Part shown: in pieces, positions 21,801 through 33,720 of the stretch
How positions within the stretch are numbered: position 1 is the first letter of the stretch
How the letters are laid out: each line of letters starts with the position of its first letter
Origin: Sipunculus nudus
Taxonomy: Eukaryota > Annelida > Sipuncula > Golfingiida > Sipunculidae
Reading direction: 5' to 3'
NCBI GenBank assembly: GCA_026874595.1
Contig: CM049312.1
Coordinates: 30,073,456-30,137,455, forward strand
Length of the DNA stretch: 64,000 bases
The notes under the pieces: model-generated
Database searches by the model: none
Told to the model about the DNA's origin: nothing
Seen by the model: the letters and a program-made list of their open reading frames with translations, nothing else
Made by a program: the position numbers and the translations under genes

Positions 21801-24506
21801 AAATCAGCTGGGTGTAAAGGGAAAGCGTAGAGGAGAAAATGGGAGGAATGTGATCCAAGAGGATTTCACAAGGAAAGATTTGAAAGAAGAAAGCTAGCTT
21901 TGCCACGAATGCAAGAGGAACACTCGGCAGGGCGTGAAGTTAGGTTTTTCCGAGGCCAGTTAATCGCCGAGGGACAAGTTGTGCAAATATAACGGACTAT
22001 TATTGTACTGCATAAATCAAAGGACTGATGAATATGATTGGGGACTTTGTGAAAAGCTTTTGATATGATAATTTAAGGCATTGATATACCAATAGCTTTT
22101 TAAGGGTGAGTAGTCAAGTGTTGAAACCTGCGGTTTTCAGTCCAGCCCGGGTGTCAAGTTTAATTGACCTCTCACAAGTAGGCCTAAGTTCTTATTTAAA
22201 TCAGGTCTCAGGAAATGTTATTTTTTATTGTTTTTTTTTTAAATTTTGAACCGAAGGAATCAAAATAAAAAAAATAATACAGGCCTAAGCATATACCTTT
22301 AGATATATAAGTTATATTGAATTCGGCCTACAACGAAAAAGTGGGAATTAGGGTAAATAGTGGCAACACCAAACTAGTAATAAATGAACTAGGATAAATC
22401 GGGACTTATCAGGTTTGTTCGATTTTACGAGAATACTAGTCCCATTGGACCCATATGAGGTGAAAGTTCAAAAAGCAGAGACCGACGTGGGTATGAGAGA
22501 CATAAGCTTATTCTAACTGATTATCGCCTGAGGGAAACATGGCAATTACACGGCACGTACGGCAACACTGATGTTAGCAATTACCCTAGCGCAGCAGGTA
22601 CTAACAAAATAAAGAAGTTGCACAAGTTGTGTTATAAGAACATGTATGAGCATAACATATGAAGGTTAAAGAAAAAATGGGGCCAAAATATTACTTGTTA
22701 CCACTTTAATGTTTCAGTTAATATTTAGTTGTGATATCGATAAATAAGATATAGATGACGGTGGTCCACCATTGAGCCCTGTCGATCTGTGCTGGATCTG
22801 TTAGACGGATGGCGATGGGGTTCAGAGAATCCCAGACTTGTAAAATAGTGTTCCTTTTATCTTTAAAATTTTATGATGATGGAAACTGTGGACACTATCT
22901 ATCATTCCTGATCGGCGAATGTCTTGGCTATTGATGCACGGATACAGGTTGAAATGTATTTTACAACTGATTACTGCAGCTAACAGTAATGCTATTAGAT
23001 ATGTGCATATGTACGTATATATAACGCTAAGTATATTAGTATGGGGAGAATACATCGATAAATATACATCGGCATTATTGAATTAGCTTGAAAGGGTTGC
23101 CGAAGAATTTTGGTATATTTTCTTGTACAATAAGCCCACATAATAAGGATTGTGAGGTACTTATGGTTAGCAGGGCTTCTTTATATTGAGAGTGCCGTTA
23201 ATTATTTGTAGGTTTCATGAGTGAATTAACACATTTTATGAATTTTAATTTAAATTACTTTCTATTTCTTTAATCTGAGCCACCGTATAAACATTGATAA
23301 GGCTTAGGAAACAGGCATATAAGTATAATACACGGAAACAGTAATTCTGCATTAGACATTGGAACGGATATGTGTTGTATGGGATATTATAGGCATGTTT
23401 GTTGTTGTATAGGTAGATGCAGGGCTAGTAAGATTTAAATAACATGATTGAGATTGTTAAATCACTGTTAAATAATCAACTTTTTTTATATTTAAAGTTA
23501 CTTCACCAGCTGTGACACAATTATAACTGTATTATGGAGTATATTATACTAAAATCACTTACTAAAGTTGTTTGTTGTAAGCACTTCATTACCACAGTCT
23601 AGGAAACATATTTTAAAATTAACAGTGCCTTTCAATTAAAGTTTGTAGCCAGTTTCTCTTCATCTGTATTATTAAGCAGATATACTGATCTGGTACTCTG
23701 TTCATTCTCATGCTGCACTGATGATGAGCATTTCCTATACAATACATATACACTGTAGTTAATACATGGGTATAATATATTGAAGGTATGCTGAATTATT
23801 TTTACTTATTCTAGTTTATAGTATAATGACTGAGCAGTGTTGCATAAATAAGTAATGTTGTACGAGATAAACATTCAACACATACCTTTTTAATCCTTAA
23901 TTAAATAGAGAAGATTGACAGTTTATTCAAACATTATATTTTAAAGGATTTTATTATTTCCATCCAGTGTTGTTTGATGATCGGACATGAAATGTAAGTA
24001 TGCAAAGATATTTTAGAGTATGATATATATGATCAGCCTGCAGTGACCAGTTGGATATCATGTTTGCTTATGGTCACATATCAATAACTAAAGCTTTCCC
24101 TTTAGTCCATTACATACTCCTTATTACATTCTAAAATACTTTGAAATATGGATATGTAATCTGTATAACAACATCTGATTATGCATTACCATATCTTCAA
24201 GATAGATCTATTTGTGTAAATAAGCACATGTTTATTGAATGCACATGTTAAACATATATTGATATTTAGGGGTATAAAATATGAAGGTATGAAGGTCGGT
24301 GAGTATATCCGTTTTGGCACAATCAATGGAATTTTTATTGAAGGGGCAGATAGTATAAAGCACATCATCATGAAACTTAGATGGGAATTTAATATGTTTG
24401 TTTTAATGTTCCACATCATTAGTAGAAGTAAAGTTGATACTATTTCATATTTAAGATATTGTGACTCTCAGATAAGATTAATAGGAACTAAAGAGATTTA
24501 CTTTCA

Positions 24507-27500
24507 GGGTAATTAGCTTGAATGTTAGAGGACTTGGTAACCAACAGAAAACAAGATTAGTATTTAGATGGGCTAAAATGAATAACTCTGATGTACTATT
24601 TTTAGAAGAAACACATAGCACCAAACAAACAGAGGTCCGGTGGAAAACGAATGGAATGGAAAAGCATATTTTAGTCATGAGAATTCATCCTGTAAAGGAT
24701 GTGCAATATTTATGAAAAGAAATTTAGAAATAGAAGATATAGAGGTACTTTATACTTTTGTAGATGGTAGAATATTAATGTTAAAAGCTTAATAAAACAA
24801 AATATATATGTGCGAAACAGATTCTCAGGGCAAAAATATTTTACGAGACAAAAAAAATTAAACAATTTACAGACAGCAGTGAAGAAATTCTGTTAGGAGG
24901 AGATTTCATCAAAATTTTAGATGCAAATTAAGATAAAGAAAGAGGGAGTAATGGCAATTCGAAAACAAGTGTTGGAAATTTTTTTTAGACTGTTGATTAT
25001 CTTAATCTGGTTGATATATATAGAATAAAACACCCAAGAAAGAAATATTGTACTCGGAGATTGAATAATGGCCAGATCTGTAGCAGGTTGGACTCTTGGT
25101 GGTTTTCGAATATTATACAGGATAATGTAAAGAATGATAGTGTTTTTCCATATATAAAATCAGACCACTGTGCAATAATTATAGATATAGAAAAGTTAGA
25201 TGTTTTAGAATCTAAAGAAAAAAAATATTGGAAACTTAACTCAGAGTTATTAGACGAGTCAGACTATGTTACTTGTTTGCTTAAATTGAAAGGGATAAAG
25301 AAGTTAAATAATTGTCAGATGAAAGATTAAAATGGGGATTAACGAAGTATGAAATAAGGCAGTACTCTATATCTTAGAGTAAAAAGAGCAAGAGGTAGAA
25401 AGTTAAAAAATATGTACTTGATATACATGATATATACAAAAATGAAAGAATAATATGAAATCTAAGATAAATCAGATGCTGATAGAGGAGAAAAAGTTAG
25501 CCAAGAAACAGAGCAAGTTAGATTACAGTTGGAAGATATGAATAATTAAACAATAGAAGGATGTATCTTGCGTTAAAAATACGGTGGTTTGAAAAGGATG
25601 AAAAGAGTTTGAAATATTTCTTAAATTTAGAAAAATATAATAATCAACAGAAATGCATTAGGAAACTTCAGTCCACTGGTCACAAGTTATAAAAGTTTAT
25701 TAAACATGCAAAAGGAATACTTTAAAGATTATACAGTTAAAATTTCTAAGATATCAAGTGGAAATATAACACATTATTTGAAAGAGATTAAACAAAATAC
25801 ACCATCACAGCAAGAATTAGAATTACTTGATGAGACAAAGTTGATTAATGTTAAAATACCCTTTAAACCTTTGCTATGAATAAAAGTCCAGGCAGTGATG
25901 GAATAATTGCCGAGTTTTATAAAAAAAATTTTGGTCACAATTTGGTGTATTAATGGTAGCTTCTTTTAACAAGTCCTTTGAAGAAGGCGAATTAACTAGT
26001 TTACAAAAACAGGTTATTATAACTTTAATTGATAAAAAGAAAGAACACTTTAAAAAACTGGAGACCATGGTCATTGCATAATGAAGATTATGAAATATTA
26101 TCAAAAACCCTCCTACTTAGATTGAAGAAAGCTATGCCAAATATTATAAAAAAGAAACCAGACTTGTTACATCCAGTAAAGAAAGACAGGAGAAAACATT
26201 AGATCTTTATTAGATATAATAAGATATACTAAACAAAATGAAATTCCAGGTATATTAAGTGGAATTGATTTTAAAAAAGCTTTTGATTCATTAGAGTGGA
26301 ATTTTATGTTTTTTGTCTTTAACAAATTTAATCTTCCCTTTTCCTTTATTAAATGGGAAAAAATCTTATATAGTAAAATAACCCCGTGAAGGTTTTAGGA
26401 ATTTAAATTTCATATGATAAAAAGGCAGCAGATGAACTTAACTGTTACTCTAAATTAAAGGAGGCACAAAATACACAATACTTGGAAAGGAAGAAATTTG
26501 ACTTTGAAAGGAAAAATTCAGATTGTTAAAACTTTCCAGTATTTTATATCAAATGAGACTGGCCTACCTGACTTTTGTATAAAACTTAATAAGTTAATAT
26601 TTTCATTCATTTGGAGTGGACGAACAGAGAGAATTAAAAGATTAAGATTTATGCCCCACATATTGAATCAATTATATGAACATCAAGAATCTCATGGATT
26701 AAAATATACATTAAATGATATAATCAAATCTGGAAAGCATTCTTTATTCATCATTTCGAAACAATATGTCCAAACATAGAACTTTTTTTGAATAGGAATA
26801 TGGATTCAAATAAAATAAAAAAAATTAAATAATGCCTTGTTTTTATAAAGAAACACCGAGAAGTTATGTAATCTTACGCAAAAAGTATTTTAAAGTGATA
26901 CAACAGATGATAGGAAATAATAAAATGTTAACATTTTTCTAGAACCTGTCTATTGGGAAAGTTTTATAGATGCAGGCATTATCACAGGATCAGATTTATT
27001 TCTGAATAATTCTATTATACCTTTCAAAGAATTGACAAATAGAGGTATACTAGGAGTAGATTTCTTGAAGTGTTATCCTCTGGTGTCAGTGATTAGAAAA
27101 GAAAGTGTAGGCAGGCAAGTTGACTCAGGAAATCCTCTAGACTATAATATCTACATAGATAAATTTGTACAATTGAGAGAGATCTCTAATAAGATAATAT
27201 ATTCTACATGTTGTTAAGATAAGGGCCCTATGTTCCAAAAGTGTGTATATATTGTCCAGACTGGGATTTTAGTTTAGAAAGAATATGTTTACTTCCTGTA
27301 AAAATTTGTATGGATGTCAGATCACAAGTATTTCAATATAAATTACTAAACAATTATCTGGTCAATAATTATTGGTTATACAAATGGAAAATTTAAGAAT
27401 CAGATCGATGTACATTTTGCGATAAAGAAGAATACATTTATGTTTGGACTGTGATGGAGTGGCTGATCTCTGGTCAGGGTAAAAGTATGGTGTCGGAAAC

Positions 27501-27740
27501 AGAACATTATATTTGACAAATGTTTATCAGTAATTTTGTTTGGCAAATCTAATCCTTCAGTAAGTTTTAATTCAATGATTTTGCTGGCTAAACAATTCAT
27601 AAATAACTGCAGAAATAACAAAGAATATCCAACTTTAAAGAAGATTTTTATTTGGAAATATGTAAAAGTTGAATGTATTATTGCACAAAAAAACTAATAA
27701 AGTAGATGATTTTAGAAATAAATGGCATCCATATATTCAA
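24507..27740 (+). pseudogene. LINE ORF2 pseudogene: endonuclease and reverse transcriptase
   Basis: Broken copy of a protein that nicks DNA and copies its own RNA. Endonuclease: SLNVRGLGNQQKTR and FLEETHS near 24507-24630, LGGDF near 24893 and SDH near 25160. Reverse transcriptase: KSPGSDG near 25885 and GIDFKKAFDSLEW near 26260. The region that should hold YADD is deleted around 26385-26400. C-terminal: LTLKGKIQIVKTF near 26497, FSFIWSGRTERIKR near 26600, a CTFC...DC knuckle near 27409-27452, and KVDDFRNKWHPY ending near 27735. The frame changes many times. The motifs fit the L1/Tx1 group; the exact clade is not certain. Confidence 0.88.
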
Positions 27741-27774
27741 GACAGAAATATGTTCGAATTATACAATAATCAGG

Positions 27775-27900
27775 ATATGTACATGCATATATAAACGTAT
27801 GTTTGTGTGCGGATATGTATTTATATATATAAATGTATGTATGTATTTATATATGTGTGTGTGTGTTGACCTATATATGTATATTGTTTTATATACGTAA
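27775..27900 (+). repeat. TATG/TGTG-rich low-complexity tract in LINE 3' region
   Basis: Imperfect TATATGTATG and GTGTGTGTG runs between the last ORF2 motif and the LINE 3' end. This is simple sequence that probably grew after insertion. Confidence 0.6.
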
Positions 27901-28227
27901 TGTATATGCAAGTAGAGAGTTATACTCACATGAACACTTTGAGAATGTTGGTTAAAGCGATTTATTCAGTAAGATGGCATAATATGTTAAACATTGGACA
28001 TGTTTAAGAGTCACACATGAGAAATCTATGATTTAGTGGAAGTGTATTTTTCTATTATTTGGGGTAGGATGTGGGGTAAAATGACTAATCTGAATGTCAA
28101 TAGAATTTTGGTAACGGAGTTGTATTGCATAAGGTACATTGTTTTCCAATGAGCATTTGTATATATTTTTTTGCAATGTTCATGGCTGTATGTATATAAA
28201 TATTTATGAATAAAAATAAAATCTTCT

Positions 28228-28304
28228 CTTGGTAAGTTCAAGATGTTAAAATAATTTTGTCTGTGTAACGAATAGGGTGCTGATAAGGATACGTGTTTCT
28301 CCAG
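28228..28304 (+). other. C1q-gene intron remnant, right of the LINE, with acceptor
   Basis: TTGTCTGTGTAACGAATAGG and GTGCTGATAAGGATACGTGT match, reverse-complemented, 29935-29985 on the inverted copy. It ends in TTTCTCCAG, a normal 3' splice site, directly before the C1q exon. Confidence 0.75.
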
Positions 28305-28604
28305 ATGCTTCCTGTAATGGGCAATGCATCATTCTACACAGTACCGGTTTCAGGCGTGTACTGTTATTGTTTGTCTTTCCTACGGCGGACCGACATTGAT
28401 GCAACTAGAGGGATCAGAGTAAATTTTGAACTAAAAGGGGGAATCTTTCAGATAAAAGGACAAACGTTTATGGGAAATGGAACGGCAAACAGTTGCTTTC
28501 TGCTTGACCTTGCAGCAAAGGATAAAGTTACTGCCCAGGGCTGGTATGGTTGGACATATGATGAACGTATGTCGGGATTCAGGTATAATCCAATACACAA
28601 TCAA
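28305..28604 (+). pseudogene. Orphan C1q-domain exon, intact frame
   Basis: A 300 bp exon encoding 100 residues with an acceptor (TTCTCCAG) and a donor (CAA|GTGAGG), both in phase 0. It aligns along its length with the fifth exon of the gene at 36095-40908: VSGVYCYCLSF against DTGVYFMCMSF, GNGTANSCFLLDL against GTGTANRCFLLEV, and SGFRYNP against SGFMYSP. This is a jelly-roll domain of C1q type. No partner exons are visible on this strand, and the upstream intron carries a 6.8 kb LINE. It is either a gene fragment or an exon of a gene whose other parts have diverged past recognition. Calling it a pseudogene is inference; the frame itself is open. Confidence 0.65.
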
Positions 28605-29204
28605 GTGAGGAGTAATAAGAATCTGTGTTGTGGATTTTGTAATACATCAAGTCGTATAAGACATACCGTACCAGTAATCGCTCTTATGTCTTGATTGAGT
28701 TGTATAAATCTGTAAATGTTGTCTTACCCAGCTTTGTAGCTTTTACTAGTAAAATAAGAAGTTGCACAAAAAGGTTGAACCACTCACCGTCTGTAAAATA
28801 AAATGCTTTTATTGAAAATAAGATTCAGACTTTCACAAATACAAGTGTGATGTTACTGTTGAAAGCAAGGTCTTTGGTGATTTGTCGAAAAATGGACATG
28901 AAAGGTTCTAACAAACTTAGTATAATGTATGTGGTCAATTAACAACCTCATACTTATCGGAATAACCAGTAAACCCTCGGAATAAATTGAAACCACAAGC
29001 AGATCTGCAATCCTGAGGTTTGATGCCGGATGCTACTCACATACAAAGTCCCTTAGAACAAATCCAGTTGTAGAATGAGGCCTAGTTACGGATAATCTCG
29101 ACCTCTGGCGGCCTCACGAGGTATTACTCCAGGAGACCGCTTAATCAGCTGTTCACTTTATTTGTGGAAGTCACGTGTGCTGACAGCGCGGGCAGTCACA
29201 GCTG
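28605..29204. other. No gene seen
   Basis: Sequence after the orphan exon, with no second exon recognised. The part from 29060 to 29204 has more C+G than its surroundings. Confidence 0.4.
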
Positions 29205-29880
29205 ACACGACCGGGAGTTCAGATAAAGAAAATGCCACCGCAGGGGTGTCCAAAAATGGTCGCAATTGAGGAAAAGACCAAGGTTTCGATCGGCAATTAC
29301 CGTGAACGAGGCTATATAGTATTTTTAGTGTGATATATATCTTATCCAGTGATATGAATTTTCAATTAGACATTTTCTATTTATTAAAATCAACTGGTAT
29401 GATTAAATGTGTGTGTGATCATACCATACAATAGAACTTGTTCTTTAGAATATATAATTGTCTTGTACATTAATTAATTTTACTCTTCGGAATATGTACA
29501 ATAAAATTACCATATTTTAAATTCTATGTTAAACTGTTTTTTACACACGTGTTGCACAATCTTCCTATTGTCCATGAATGTGTATGATTAGTCACCATGT
29601 GAATGTCATAAAATGTGGTGTCTACTATATTGATCTGAAATAGCCTTGAACCAACAATAAGGCTGAAAATGTTAATTTATTTGACCACCTTTGCAATGGA
29701 ATCACCTAAATCATCACCAGGAACAAATCAGGCTGAAACGGTCCTGTCAACTGACGATGTATCGTGATTATAAGAGCCGAAATTCACGCTAATTACCGAT
29801 CAAAACCGGGGTATCTTCCTCAATTGTGCCCATTTTTTGTCAACCCTGCAGTGGCATTTTGTTTATCAGAACTCCCAGTC
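29205..29880. mobile_element. Fold-back/MITE-like element with about 100 bp inverted arms
   Basis: 29209-29310 and 29785-29880 are imperfect reverse complements of each other. Shared parts include GGGAGTTC-GATAAA, AATGCCAC-GCAGGG and CAATTGAGGAA. The centre is AT-rich and non-coding. Its right end lies exactly where the truncated C1q exon at 29880-29909 stops, so it may have landed in that exon. No clean target-site duplication was found. Confidence 0.6.
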
Positions 29881-29909
29881 AACAAGGTGTAGAATGATAT
29901 ACTGCGGGA
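29880..29909 (-). pseudogene. Truncated C1q exon, start only
   Basis: On the minus strand, after TTTTTCACCAG comes ACGCTTCCCGCAG and ATCATTCTACAC, the first 30 bp of the same exon type as 28305 (ATGCTTCCTGTAATGG...ATCATTCTACAC). The rest is replaced by the inverted-arm element. Confidence 0.65.
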
Positions 29910-30250
29910 AGCGTCTGGTGAAAAACCAAAAGAAACACGTTTCCTTATCAGCACTCCATTCGTAACACAGACAAAAATGTAAACGCCTTGAACTTTCCAT
30001 GTGAAGACATGCTAACTGAAATATTAGGAAAGATTTCTCCCTTTTGTGAAAACTACACGTTAGATCTCGCTTATAGCTTTGACTATGAATCCGTTGCGTG
30101 AATATGGACGAAGCTGGATATAAATTTTAAGGATTTGTAGTTATGGATAGGTGAACATATTTTTTTTTGACAATATTATTATTAATCGACCCCTGTTTAA
30201 CCCTATTTCATTCATATATGGGGTGTGTCAATAAGGTCCAGCTTATTGAC
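29910..30250 (-). other. C1q-gene intron remnant, inverted copy
   Basis: The uninterrupted, inverted counterpart of 21134-21414 plus 28228-28304. It gives the sequence of the intron before the LINE arrived, and it places this paralogue on the minus strand, like the intact gene at 36095-40908. Confidence 0.75.
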
Positions 30251-31010
30251 ACAAGGTTTAACATTCCCGTTAGGGGGCAGGGCCTTCACCGTGTGTCACT
30301 AACACCCCTGTCGTGATACCCGATACCGTGTGTCAATTACGCGAGTTGTTATTACTATAGCAGATATTAAGTACCGGGAATAAGAAATAGTGGCTATGGA
30401 CTTATCAGGTGTTACCATGCGAGTCCTTTGATACACGGTAACCGAGACTTTCAAATCTCAGTACCCGTGACTGCAAAACACGGTAACCTAGACTTCAAAA
30501 TCAAGGTAACCGAGACTTTCGGACCGTGTGTCAATAAGCACTCCGTGGATACATACCCAAGATGTACTTTACCATGGCGCAATAATTTTGACCCACTTTC
30601 GGTTTTTTTTTATTTTTTCGATTTTTGTGTTATCTAAACAGTGAAAGACAAAAGAGTAAAAAAAAAAGGCTATTAGCAAATCGTGTTTCCAACATTTCTT
30701 TGACTAAATATTTGAATTCTCTCATGCGGAACCAAATGATATAGGTGATACAGCATTTTTTGTTAGGCTACTTTTCGAGATAAACCATTTAACCATTTAG
30801 AACATTAAAGACGTGTCATTTTCATTGCAGATGTCCAGTGTCAAGTTTGGTAGCAATACATTTTATTGGTTTTTAATAAAAAGCAAATTACAAAAATGTG
30901 ACGTGAGCAATTTAGGCACGTCTATGAAAACTCGAAGGAACGACCAAATTCCAGTTTTTCTAACAGAACTATAGTTCGTCCCATACTGTTACAAATTTTA
31001 AAAATTGTAT
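30251..31010. other. Spacer with short direct repeats
   Basis: GGTAACC(G/T)AGACTT occurs three times between 30437 and 30520, and GTGTGTCAATAAG recurs at 30230 and 30526. From its position this lies in the intron between the exon-4-like and exon-5-like fragments of the broken copy. No gene is seen. Confidence 0.45.
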
Positions 31011-31200
31011 CAGTTAGAATACAAAACAGTGTATAATCAGGGTGGCTTTGGAAGGGGGTGGGGGTAGGTAGAGATGCGTGACAGCACATCTATGAAAACT
31101 CGAAGGAACGACAAAATTCCAATTTTTCGGGGTGGCTTTTGAAGGGGGTGGGGGAGGGATGGGGGGGGGGGGGGGGGGGGTTAGAGATGCGTGACTGACG
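30916..31200 (+). repeat. Two tandem copies with G-runs
   Basis: ATCTATGAAAACTCGAAGGA (with one change) occurs near 30922 and 31087, and GGGTGGCTTT-GAAGGGGGTG near 31040 and 31130. The second copy ends in a run of about 20 G. This is a local duplication of about 90 to 165 bp. Confidence 0.6.
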
Positions 31201-31421
31201 TATGACATTTGCAAGAAGTCCTGTTATTATGCTTTCTGGATTTCAGCCAAACGCTGTCGCTAAGATATGGGATGTACATCGTTTATACCGAAGGATGACA
31301 ATTGGTCTTTATGAGAGGTATGTTATATAAGTATTAAGTATTTTTTGCTTAAATTTTTTAAATAAAAAAATTCTTATTCAATAAAAATAAATAATAAATA
31401 ATAATCAGAATTAACGTTATT

Positions 31422-31645
31422 TTTTTATCCAATAAGATCCATTATGTTAAACACGCTGAATGATATCAGCAGTTTGTTGTCCCTGTAAAATCCCGGGGAC
31501 AAGCTGTGAACATGCAACATGTCACCCTGTACCAGCTCCACGACGGCCTCAGGCTCATCACTTCTACCTGGCCACTTGCTGTGTAGGTTTGAGTTAGGTT
31601 CACCAGGGGATCGCTGTTTCTTGCCACGTTGCCACGTTTAGTAAA
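31422..31645 (-). pseudogene. C1q exon-4 pseudogene fragment with frameshift
   Basis: A strong match to the fourth exon of the intact gene (38291-38691). On the minus strand it reads NSDPLVNLTQTYTASGQVEV, then, after a one-base deletion near 31551, AVVELVQGDMLHVHSLSPGF and YRDNKLLISFSVFNI. The intact gene has CTAAGCCGTGAGGCC where this has ATGAGCCTGAGGCC. A stop replaces the conserved end (DLIG-stop against HLVGPNPV). With 29880-29909 it keeps the exon order 4-5 on the minus strand, so these are two pieces of one broken gene. Confidence 0.85.
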
Positions 31646-33076
31646 ATATGTTAGGGAGATTGAACGCTGGACCAGAATATACCGCAGTTGATCCGCTCAA
31701 TCAGAAAATACGAAAGTTGTAACAAAAGACCAAAATATATGAGCCACATTAAAAATTATTGACCTTTTGTGCGTGTTATTTGCCGAGGAATAAAATGATC
31801 ACCAATACCTTCACGCCATCCAGTGGCCGTTTCTGTAACAAATATATGGGCCAAGACCAACAAAAGACCGTCGTACGATTTCTAACAATTGTTGATATAT
31901 GTAAAGCCTTATGATTAATCACACCAATTATTTAATTTTATTTATTCTGTGAACTACTCCTTTGTCGCAGTTTATGATATTAATGTACGAGACGCATCTC
32001 CTACAAATCTACCTCCACCAAGGCTACTTCATATGATTGGAAATAATTAATTGGAGACGGAAGAAATGCTAGTGTCTCAACATTGCTGTATTCTACCTAA
32101 GTTGCCGTGATAGACCAAAATTAGTGGTATCTTCTTCTGATGGGTTTTGTTAAACAATGCACGCATGACTTCCCGGGTTCTTGGCTAATTGTGATTGCTA
32201 TTTTGTTGTTGTGTGTATTTGTACTTCACCTGATCACCTACACAGTTCAATGAATATTAATATGAACTACAATATGAATATTTTTAATATTATGCACATC
32301 CTCTGGGTAACCTATATAAAACACAAGGCACCTTTACAAAATGCCTCTCAGTACATTCTCACTTCAGCACATTAACTTCCTTTCATTATACAAAAATTGT
32401 CACAATAACTCTTGATCCCGACCAAGAAAACTATTTCATTTCCCTCGTTGCACGATGATTCCATTCAAACTTGCATTTAGACTGTAAAATCCAATTTATT
32501 CAACTAATGACAGGTGGCTTGTTACCTCAGCCAAGCAAAGGGGCGAGGGTAATATTTTTGGCAGATGCAAAAACGCAGCTTTAGACAATGTTCGAATATT
32601 CGTGACATTTGATACAGCCAGACATAAAATATACTATATAGCCCAAACATAAATATAAATGAAGGGACATTTCATAATTTTAGTAAAACTTCTGAAATTT
32701 TGACATGGCGTGGTCTGTTATTTTTTAATGTTCTGAAAACTGGTAGATATATGTATCAAGTTCTTTCTAAAATTTTAAGGAAATTTTGTGCATGGTAATA
32801 TTGATAGACAAGATTCTAAGAATAAATAAAATATATATTTGTAGGTAAGTCTGCATTTCTCATGCATTTAACTGATACTCCATTTATAACACAACATTAT
32901 GTCTGGTTATGTCATTACAATTTGACTTCTTCATGTTTTTCACGTGCAATCGTACCGTGGACTGTCAGATGTTCAAAAATAATATAAAACATTGTTTCGT
33001 TCAAGTTTTTACAGCTTCGCCTGGGCTTCGAGGGCTCATTAAAGTCAGTTTCTTCAGTAGTAACGTGTAAAGGTAG
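31646..33076. other. No gene seen
   Basis: AT-rich. Short open frames without recognisable content. Confidence 0.4.
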
Positions 33077-33300
33077 AATCTTATGCACCGAATGCGGAAT
33101 GCGTATCGAAAGATTTCATATGAACCTGCACGGCGGCATGCACTTTTTTCTATTTATGCCCTTAGACACCATCAGGAAACTAAAAAAATCGCTACATGTA
33201 GCAATCATTTTGACGGATCCGCGCACAAGGAATCTCACCTTCTTTATTCCTCAATACGTGTACCATTTTTATACGCATTGCGCATCCCGCATTCCGTAAA
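33077..33300. mobile_element. Possible small inverted-repeat element
   Basis: CGAATGCGGAATGCGTAT near 33088 and TACGCATTGCGCATCCCGCA near 33270 are imperfect complements about 190 bp apart. AATCTTATG on the left and AATCTTAG on the right could be a decayed target-site duplication. The overlapping open frames inside are not convincing genes. Confidence 0.4.
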
Positions 33301-33394
33301 TAAGAAATCTTAGCTTTAGTCTTCAAATATATTTGACTTCACCTGTTTATTACCTCCGGTAAGCGGCAGGGGCTATGTTTTTTTTCCGGGCGTT

Positions 33395-33720
33395 TGTTTG
33401 TTTGTCTTTAAGCAACATTAGTCAAAGGTGATTGGCGGATTTTGATGAAATATGCAGGATTACTCAGCAATGATTATCCGTATCCAAGATATAGCATATA
33501 TTATTGTTATAAACACTTGATTATTTCATGTCCGAAGGCTTTGGGTCACCCGTATCCAGGATATACCACATATTAATAGTGACAAACACTTACTGGAGAA
33601 TTTCATGCCCGAAGGGTTACAGTAAACCGTATACCCGATAAAGCATATATTTTAATAGTGACAAACACTAACTGGTGTATTTCAGCATTCGTTGAACATA
33701 TTTTAGAGGGGCACGAGCCT
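33395..33720 (+). repeat. Diverged 75-80 bp tandem repeat, three copies
   Basis: Units start CGTATCC-GATATA-CA-ATATT near 33479, 33550 and 33630 and share GACAAACACTTA-TGG and TTTCATGCCCGAAGG. They follow the phrase GGCGGATTTTGATGAAATAT. A similar phrase (CAGATTTTGATGAAATTTTA) occurs at 54067, so this may be a dispersed family. Confidence 0.6.

Larger units (their letters stand above)
21415..28220 (+). mobile_element. Decayed full-length L1/Tx1-like LINE, 6806 bp
   Basis: A non-LTR retrotransposon bounded by the 7 bp duplication ATCTTCT. Its 5' end lies about 80 bp before an ORF1-like frame (21498). An apurinic-type endonuclease starts near 24507 and reverse-transcriptase segments lie at 25870-26385. 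A C-terminal region runs to about 27740, followed by a 3' tail ending AATAAAAATAAA. Every coding part is broken by stops and frameshifts and the catalytic YADD region is missing, so it cannot move by itself. The length fits L1-type elements. It interrupts the intron of the orphan C1q exon at 28305. Confidence 0.85.

Noticed and set aside
33083..33313. Overlapping 76- and 66-codon frames
   Set aside because: They lie inside a probable inverted-repeat element and overlap each other in different frames. No recognisable protein.
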